The notes under the pieces are model-generated. The model made no database searches. It worked only from the letters and a program-made list of their open reading frames with translations, and was not told where the DNA came from. A program made the position numbers and the translations under genes. A stretch of 64,000 nucleotides of DNA from Rubellimicrobium sp. CFH 75288. Its GTDB lineage: Bacteria; Pseudomonadota; Alphaproteobacteria; Rhodobacterales; Rhodobacteraceae. Below are positions 58,599-64,000 of the stretch, piece by piece. The first letter of the stretch is position 1. Each line of letters begins with the position of its first letter. The DNA lies in contig NZ_WYDP01000005.1 in assembly GCF_009904055.1 (NCBI RefSeq), positions 62,001 to 126,000 on the forward strand, given 5' to 3'.

Positions 58599-60806
58599 AT
58601 GACCGACTTTGCCATGTCCGTCGGCGACGACGGCGTCGCCATCATCACCTGGGACGTGCCGGGCCGGTCCATGAACGTCATGTCCATGGAAGGGTTCGAG
58701 GAACTCGACGCGCTGGTGGGACAGGCGCTCGCCGACGAGGCGGTGAAGGGGATCGTCATCACCTCGGGCAAGGCGGATTTCGCCGGGGGCATGGACCTCG
58801 CCGTGATCGCCCGCATGAAGGAGACGGGCGGCGACGAGCCCGCCCGCGCGATCTTCGATGGCGTGATGCGGATGCACGCAGTCCTGCGCCGCATCGAGCG
58901 CGCGGGCATGGACCCCAAGACGCTGAAGGGCGGCAAGCCCGTCTGTGCGGCCCTGCCCGGCACGGCGCTGGGGATCGGCTTCGAGATCCCGCTCGCCTGC
59001 CACCGGATCATCGCCGCGGACAACCCCAAGGCCAAAATCGGCCTGCCCGAGATCAAGGTCGGGATCTTTCCCGGCGCGGGGGGGACCACGCGGCTCGTGC
59101 GCAGGATGGGGGTCATGGCGGCCGCGCCCTACCTGCTGCAGGGCAAGACGCCGGACCCGGCCGGGGCCAAGGCCGCGGGCCTGATCGACGAGGTCGTGCC
59201 GGCGGCCGAACTGCTGGAGCGCGCCCGCGCCTGGGTTCTGGGGGCCGTGGGGTCGGACCTGTCCAAGGAATGGGACCGCAAGGGCTACAAGATGCCGGGC
59301 GGCACCCCCTATCATCCGGCGGGCTTCCAGACCTTCGTGGGCGCCTCGGCCACGGTGAACCGCGAGACGATGGGGGTCTATCCAGCCGCCAGGGCGCTGC
59401 TCTCGGCCGTCTACGAGGGCGCGCTCGTGCCCTTCGACACGGCGCTGCGGATCGAGGCGCGGTGGTTCACCCACGTGCTGCTGGACCCGTCGTCGTCGGC
59501 GATGATCCGGTCGCTGTTTCTCAACATGCAGGCGCTGGGCAAGGGCGCCAGGCGGCCCCAGGCGCCGGACCTGTCGGTGAAGCGCCTGGGCGTGCTGGGC
59601 GCGGGCATGATGGGGGCGGGCATCGCCCATGTGGCCGCCCAGGCCGGAATCGAGGTGGTCCTGATCGACTCCACCCAGGAGGCGGCCGAGCGCGGCAAGG
59701 CCCACAGCGAGGCGCTGCTCGCCAAGGCGGTCAGCCGCCGGCGCACGACCGAGGAGAAGAAGGCCGAGACGCTGGCGCGCATCACGCCCGCGACCGACCA
59801 CGCGGCGCTCGCAGGCTGCGACCTGATCGTGGAGGCGGTGTTCGAGGACCCGGCCGTGAAGGCCGAGGTCACGCGCAGCGTGCTGCGCCACGTCCCCGAG
59901 GATTGCATCTTCGCCACCAATACCTCGACCCTGCCCATCACCGAGCTGGCCCGCGCCTCGGACCGGCCCGACCAGTTCATCGGTATCCACTTCTTCAGCC
60001 CGGTGGACCGGATGATGCTGGTCGAGATCATCAGGGGCCAGGAGACGGGCGACCGGGCCGTGGCCAAGGCGCTCGACTTCGTGCGGCAGATCCGCAAGAC
60101 GCCGATCGTCGTCAACGATGCGCGCTTCTTCTACGCCAACCGCTGCATCATCCCCTACCTGAACGAAGGCGTGCGCATGGTGGCCGAAGGCGTGGCGCCC
60201 GCGCTGATCGAGAACGCGGCCCGCATGGCGGGGATGCCGCTGGGCCCCCTGCAGCTGATCGACGAGACCTCGATCGACCTCGGGGTGCGGATCGCCAAGG
60301 CGACGCGCGCGGCCCTGGGGGAGGCCTATCGCGACGACGCGGTGGACCGGGTGCTGTTCCCCATGGCCGAGGAGGGACGGCTGGGCCGCAAGGCCAGGGC
60401 CGGCTTCTACGCCTATGACGACAAGGGCGAGCGGCAGGGCCTGTGGCCGGGCCTGTCGGAGCGCTTCCCCCGCGCCGCCGTCCAGCCGCCCCTGCGCGAG
60501 GTGCAGGACCGGCTTCTCTTCGCGCAGGTCCTCGAGGCGGTGCGCGCCTTCGAGGAGGGGGTGCTGACCGACATCCGCGAGGGGGACGTGGGTGCGATCC
60601 TGGGCTGGGGCTTCGCGCCCTGGTCGGGTGGACCCTTCTCGTGGCTCGACATGCAGGGCCTGCCCGAGGCGGTCGCGCGGGCCCAGGCGCTGGCCGAGGC
60701 GCATGGGGACCGCTTCGCCCCCCCGCGCCTCCTGCGCGAGATGGCCGAGCGGGGCGAGACGTTCTACGGCCGCTATGGCGAGGGCGCGGCCGCGCAGGCG
60801 GCCTAG
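58599..60806 (+). CDS. Bifunctional enoyl-CoA hydratase/3-hydroxyacyl-CoA dehydrogenase (FadB/FadJ-like)
   Basis: 735 residues. The N-terminal crotonase-like half contains ADFAGGMDL and KIGLPEIKVGIFPGAGGTT. The dehydrogenase half starts with the NAD motif GAGMMG (334-339) and has the catalytic His464 in GIHFFSP and a later IVVNDARFFYANR. It carries out two middle steps of beta-oxidation. GGGAGG lies ~9 bases before the ATG. It ends at a CTAG shared with the Hint gene. Confidence 0.95.
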   Translation: MTDFAMSVGDDGVAIITWDVPGRSMNVMSMEGFEELDALVGQALADEAVKGIVITSGKADFAGGMDLAVIARMKETGGDEPARAIFDGVMRMHAVLRRIERAGMDPKTLKGGKPVCAALPGTALGIGFEIPLACHRIIAADNPKAKIGLPEIKVGIFPGAGGTTRLVRRMGVMAAAPYLLQGKTPDPAGAKAAGLIDEVVPAAELLERARAWVLGAVGSDLSKEWDRKGYKMPGGTPYHPAGFQTFVGASATVNRETMGVYPAARALLSAVYEGALVPFDTALRIEARWFTHVLLDPSSSAMIRSLFLNMQALGKGARRPQAPDLSVKRLGVLGAGMMGAGIAHVAAQAGIEVVLIDSTQEAAERGKAHSEALLAKAVSRRRTTEEKKAETLARITPATDHAALAGCDLIVEAVFEDPAVKAEVTRSVLRHVPEDCIFATNTSTLPITELARASDRPDQFIGIHFFSPVDRMMLVEIIRGQETGDRAVAKALDFVRQIRKTPIVVNDARFFYANRCIIPYLNEGVRMVAEGVAPALIENAARMAGMPLGPLQLIDETSIDLGVRIAKATRAALGEAYRDDAVDRVLFPMAEEGRLGRKARAGFYAYDDKGERQGLWPGLSERFPRAAVQPPLREVQDRLLFAQVLEAVRAFEEGVLTDIREGDVGAILGWGFAPWSGGPFSWLDMQGLPEAVARAQALAEAHGDRFAPPRLLREMAERGETFYGRYGEGAAAQAA

Positions 60807-61891
60807 GCGGCGGAGGCGTCGCCCGACGGGGCGGCGTCGCGTAGGATGGCCCGGAACACGAGGGCCGCCTCTGCCCGATGCAGCAGCGGGCGGACCAGCG
60901 GTTCCGCCCGCAGGGGCGGCAGCGGGTCCGACCCCAGCGGCGCGCCGAGGTCGAGGCGCAGATCCGCCCCGCCCCACAGCGTCTCGCACCATACCCCCTC
61001 GGCCTCGACCAGGGCATGGGCGGGCAGGCGGAAATGGACGTAGTGGACGGGGGCCGCCGCAGCGCGCCGCGCCACCCCCCCGAGCCCCGAGAGGTGGACG
61101 GCAGCCGCCAGCCCCTCTGCCGAGCCGGCGAGCATCTCGGCCGAGGGATGCCGCAGCAGGACGCGATGCTGCGGCGACAGCAGCAGGAGCCGCCGGGCCC
61201 CCAGACAACCGGGCGGAATGGCGACGGGATCGGCCCGGCCGGCCGGCACGACGAACCGGCCGCTCCATTCGACGGGCATCGGGCCGGCGTCGAGCGTCTC
61301 CACCAGGTCGCCAAGCCGCAGGTCGGCCGCCGCCATGCGGCCGCCGGGCACACGGATCAGGGTGCGGGGGGCGAAGCAGGCGATGGCCGACCAGGGCTGC
61401 GTTCCGTCGGTGGCGTTGCGCTGGGGCCGGCCGAGGTCGAGACGCCCGGCCTCCGTCACCAGGCGTCCGTCCGGGCGGACCAGCGCATAGCCGGCCGTGA
61501 AGAGCCGCCCGGTGGCCGGATCGGTGAGCCGGAGGCCGGTCAGCCGATAGCCCGACGAGAAGGCGATGATGAACTCGGACTGCACCACGCTGCCCGCGGG
61601 AAAGGTATGCGTCGCCTCGCGCCCGCTGGCATCCCGGAAGCCGAGCGTGACCGGCGCATCGAGAAACTGGCGCGCATCGGTTCCGTCGTCGAAATAGCCC
61701 GCCGAGTTGCCAGGCGGCCGGTCCGTGTCCTCCTCGCGGATGCGGATGCGCTGGACGGGTCCGCCGGCATGGAGAAAGGGCGGATTGCCCAGAAGGACGC
61801 CGTTGTTGTCGGCCACGTTGATGGCGAGCCCCCCGCCGGCGTTGAAGAGGTTGGAGGCCGAAAAGGCATGGACGGTATAGACGGCGGACAT
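60803..61891 (-). CDS. Hint-domain protein with cysteine at the intein position
   Basis: Unknown function; 362 residues. An unrecognised N-terminal half (MSAVYTVHAFSASNLF, typical opening of such Rhodobacterales proteins) leads to a Hint module starting at Cys172 (ACFAPRTLIRVPGG), then ADLRLGDLVETLDAGP and the His242 segment SPQHRVLL. Unlike the other Hint protein in the window it keeps the first-position Cys. It is the last gene before the beta-oxidation block. Confidence 0.85.
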   Translation of the reverse strand: MSAVYTVHAFSASNLFNAGGGLAINVADNNGVLLGNPPFLHAGGPVQRIRIREEDTDRPPGNSAGYFDDGTDARQFLDAPVTLGFRDASGREATHTFPAGSVVQSEFIIAFSSGYRLTGLRLTDPATGRLFTAGYALVRPDGRLVTEAGRLDLGRPQRNATDGTQPWSAIACFAPRTLIRVPGGRMAAADLRLGDLVETLDAGPMPVEWSGRFVVPAGRADPVAIPPGCLGARRLLLLSPQHRVLLRHPSAEMLAGSAEGLAAAVHLSGLGGVARRAAAAPVHYVHFRLPAHALVEAEGVWCETLWGGADLRLDLGAPLGSDPLPPLRAEPLVRPLLHRAEAALVFRAILRDAAPSGDASAA

Positions 61892-61946
61892 CGGACGACT
61901 CCCGGCTGGGGGGACGGCGAGCCGACCCTCGGCCGCCATCATGGCA

Positions 61947-62609
61947 TCAGGAGGTTGAGATTCCGTTAAAATCGTAGCCGAACCGCGCCGCATCCTCGGC
62001 CAGCGCACGGCCGACCAGATCGGCGCCTTCGGCGTCGTAGAGCAGCCGCCAGTCGCGCGGCCGGTCGCTCGCGTTGATCCGGGGCAGCCGCAGCGGATGG
62101 CCCAGCAGCGCCTCGACGGGGCCGATCTCCTCGGCGAAGCGTTCGATGCGGACAAAGAGCGCGCGCCGCTCGCGGCCGTGCGAATCGCTGAGGTAGCGCC
62201 GCGCCGGCCAGGCGGCGAGTTCGGCCAGCGTGTCGGGATGGCGCAGGAAGGCCGCAAAGTTGCCCGCGCGGGCCCGTGCCACGGCCGGATGCGCAAAGGA
62301 CTGCGCGCGCAGCCAGTGATAATAGCTCGCCACCCGGTCCCAGGGATTGCGCACCAGCGTCCAGACCAGGAGACGGTCGAACTCCTCGGGCGCCACCACG
62401 CCCTCGATGTCGGCCAGCGTGGCGTGCTTCCACAGCCGCCCGCGGGGGCGCAGGCCGCGCAGGGTGGGCCGGCGCCGTCGGGCCTCGGGCGTGTCGGCGA
62501 TGAGCAGGTCGTCCGGCGGCGCCTGCGCCTCGAGCGCGCGGGTGACGGCGGTGCCGCCCGTCTTGGGGATGTGGACGAACAGGAATCCCCGCGCGCGGGA
62601 GACGATCAT
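61947..62609 (-). CDS. Sulfotransferase family protein
   Basis: 220 residues. The PAPS 5'-phosphosulfate loop is FLFVHIPKTGGTAVTRAL near residue 10. The second conserved segment is WTLVRNPWDRVASYYHWL. It resembles the short, family-2-type sulfotransferases used to modify surface sugars. Its ATG overlaps the EamA stop (ATGA), so the two are cotranscribed. No sulfate-activation or glycan genes are nearby. Confidence 0.9.
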   Translation of the reverse strand: MIVSRARGFLFVHIPKTGGTAVTRALEAQAPPDDLLIADTPEARRRRPTLRGLRPRGRLWKHATLADIEGVVAPEEFDRLLVWTLVRNPWDRVASYYHWLRAQSFAHPAVARARAGNFAAFLRHPDTLAELAAWPARRYLSDSHGRERRALFVRIERFAEEIGPVEALLGHPLRLPRINASDRPRDWRLLYDAEGADLVGRALAEDAARFGYDFNGISTS

Positions 62610-63538
62610 GCCGCCTCGCGCCGGGGTGCGGCCGAGGGCTGGCGCCAGGCGATCAGGATGCCCGCAGCCGTCACGAGCACAAGGCCCAGCGCCTCCACCG
62701 GGCCGGGGATCTCGCGCCAGAGGACGATGGCCCAGAGCGTGGCGAAGACGAGCAGCGCGTTCTCGAACACCGCCACCACGGTAGCCGAGGCGATCTGGTA
62801 GGCGCGGATGGAGAGCCCCACGCCCACGAGCGAGCCCACCCCCTGCACGAGGATCATCACGAGAAAGACCCCTTCCGGCGCGACCCAGCCGCGCGTCGCG
62901 AACCCGTCGGCGCCCGGCGCGACGGGCAGCGGGACGAGCCAGAGGATCAGGGTGCCGAGCGCGCCCCACAGCATCATCAGGCCGAAGAAGCCCAGAAGCA
63001 GCGCCGCCGTCCCCTCGCCCGCGCACCATTGCCGCGTCACCAGATTGCCCAGACCATAGAAGGCCCCGGCGAGGACCGGCAGGAGCGACAGGGCCGACAG
63101 GCTGTCGGCGTCGATCCCGATGGCAAGAAGGATGCCCACGAAGCCCAGCGCGACCGCACCGGTCCGCCATGGCCCCACCGGCTCGCGGAACAGCAGCACC
63201 GAGAACAGCACCACGAAGAGCGGCGCGGTGAAGAGCCCCGCCACGACCTGGGCGATGGGCATGAAGGCGAGGCAGCCGAAATAGATGACCATCGCGACCG
63301 AGTTGAGCACCGAGCGCAGCAGGACCCGGCCGGGCCGGAGGGGCGAGAGCCGCGCGCCTGCGATCCAGGCGACCGGCACCAACACCGCCAGCGCCACGGC
63401 CGAGCGCAGCAGGTGGAACTGCCACAGCCCGCCCGTCTCGGCCGCCAGGCGCATGAAGTTGTCGATGAGCCCGAACAGCGCCATGCCGCCGGTGACAAGA
63501 AGCGCCGCCTCGACCGTCCGGCCGTTCTCTCCCGCCAT
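62606..63538 (-). CDS. EamA-family drug/metabolite transporter
   Basis: 310 residues with ten hydrophobic segments forming two EamA repeats (starting near residue 10 and near 160). The pattern AALLLGFFGLMMLWGALGT and VQGVGSLVGVGLSIRAYQIA is typical. Substrate unknown. It is the first gene of a two-gene unit with the sulfotransferase. Confidence 0.9.
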   Translation of the reverse strand: MAGENGRTVEAALLVTGGMALFGLIDNFMRLAAETGGLWQFHLLRSAVALAVLVPVAWIAGARLSPLRPGRVLLRSVLNSVAMVIYFGCLAFMPIAQVVAGLFTAPLFVVLFSVLLFREPVGPWRTGAVALGFVGILLAIGIDADSLSALSLLPVLAGAFYGLGNLVTRQWCAGEGTAALLLGFFGLMMLWGALGTLILWLVPLPVAPGADGFATRGWVAPEGVFLVMILVQGVGSLVGVGLSIRAYQIASATVVAVFENALLVFATLWAIVLWREIPGPVEALGLVLVTAAGILIAWRQPSAAPRREAA

Positions 63539-63705
63539 GCCGCTCTCCCTGCCTCGCCGCCCGTTCCTAGCGGGACGGCCGGCGGCGTCACCGCCCGGCT
63601 GCGACGCCGCGTGACGCGGACAGGCCGCCTACGCCGGGCGGGGCGGCGTTTTCTTCGCCGCTGCGGGCCGCTAGACTCGGCTCCGACAGGCAGAACGCGG
63701 AGCCC

Positions 63706-64000
63706 ATGACCGCCCTCACCCGATATGCCCGGCTCGAGACGACCGGCCTGTGGCGGGCCGAGGACGAGACGGAGCCGCGCGAGGTGACGGTGTCGCTGGG
63801 CCATGCCACGCTGGTGCTGACGGACGTCACGGGAGAGCCGGTCGCGCACTGGTCCCTGCCGGCCGTGACGCGGCTCAACCCCGGTGCCGTCCCGGCCCGG
63901 TTCGGCCCGGACGAGACGGGGTCCGAAAGCGTGGAGATCGAGGACGACCTGATGGTGTCGGCCATCGAGACGGTGCGACGGGCGGTCCGCCGCCGCCAGG
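63706..64000 (+). CDS. Unrecognised protein, N-terminal part only
   Basis: 98 full codons are visible and the gene runs off the right edge. The opening MTALTRYARLETTGLWR and following VTVSLGHATLVLTDVTGEPVAHW look like a beta-rich conserved N-terminal domain, then an acidic stretch and a basic RRAVRRRQ end. GGAG precedes the ATG by only a few bases. I cannot name the family. Confidence 0.7.
   Translation, partial: MTALTRYARLETTGLWRAEDETEPREVTVSLGHATLVLTDVTGEPVAHWSLPAVTRLNPGAVPARFGPDETGSESVEIEDDLMVSAIETVRRAVRRRQ

Overview
The window is a chromosomal segment of a very GC-rich alphaproteobacterium, almost certainly of the Rhodobacterales (Rhodobacteraceae/Roseobacteraceae group). The evidence is the gene order ftsW-murG-murC-[DUF2484]-murB-ddl-ftsQ-ftsA-ftsZ-lpxC-bamD, two Hint-domain proteins of the kind common in that order, FtsZ ending in [11 protein letters not shown], a DUF1289 protein, and a tatA-tatB-tatC operon followed by a DUF815 ATPase. 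Genes are tightly packed, with many 4-base ATGA or GTGA start/stop overlaps. I see no rRNA, tRNA, CRISPR array, phage or insertion sequence. No stretch longer than 300 bases lacks a gene.

Layout. 1-5.2 kb: heterotetrameric sarcosine oxidase (soxB, soxD, soxA and the first codons of soxG, minus strand), with an extra small membrane-protein gene and a strong hairpin between soxB and soxD. 5.4-7.5 kb: ccmI-ruvX-DUF1289. 7.5-9.8 kb: an envelope protein with a C-terminal divergent polysaccharide deacetylase domain and a very long Pro/Ala-rich middle. 9.9-12.3 kb: trpG-trpD-ung. 12.4-14.7 kb: a GntR/FCD regulator divergent from an altronate/galactarate dehydratase, with overlapping palindromes between them. 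14.7-27.4 kb: the cell-division and peptidoglycan cluster, with lpxC and bamD downstream. It includes three consecutive small membrane-protein genes between murC and murB, one of which lacks a standard start codon. 27.5-30.2 kb: DUF815 ATPase and tatABC.

30.3-40.5 kb: a WYL regulator with a probable autoregulatory operator, an orphan ABC ATPase, an SDR-like protein without the catalytic Tyr/Lys, a Hint protein, two paralogous lipoproteins in tandem, prfC, folE2, metZ and a divergent alpha/beta hydrolase. A triple direct repeat lies upstream of the metZ promoter. 40.6-48.6 kb: a GST, yciB, an MgtC-like protein, ftsY, an AlkB-like di-iron hydroxylase, a small exported protein, xseA, purD and rpmB. 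48.7-52.7 kb: an operon of two PaaI-type thioesterases, a MATE exporter, meaB and an alpha/beta hydrolase. 52.8-60.8 kb: two MerR regulators followed by a beta-oxidation block (acyl-CoA dehydrogenase, small protein, GST, thiolase, small unknown protein, FadB-like bifunctional enzyme). 60.8-64 kb: a second Hint protein, a sulfotransferase, an EamA transporter and the start of an unrecognised gene.

Most of the window is ordinary core chromosome. The least explained items are the DUF2484 pair plus CTG-started membrane protein inside the peptidoglycan cluster, the tandem lipoprotein pair, the membrane-protein insertion in the sox operon, and several well-formed operator-like sequences. Four of the eleven convergent gene pairs share a CTAG as overlapping stop codons.
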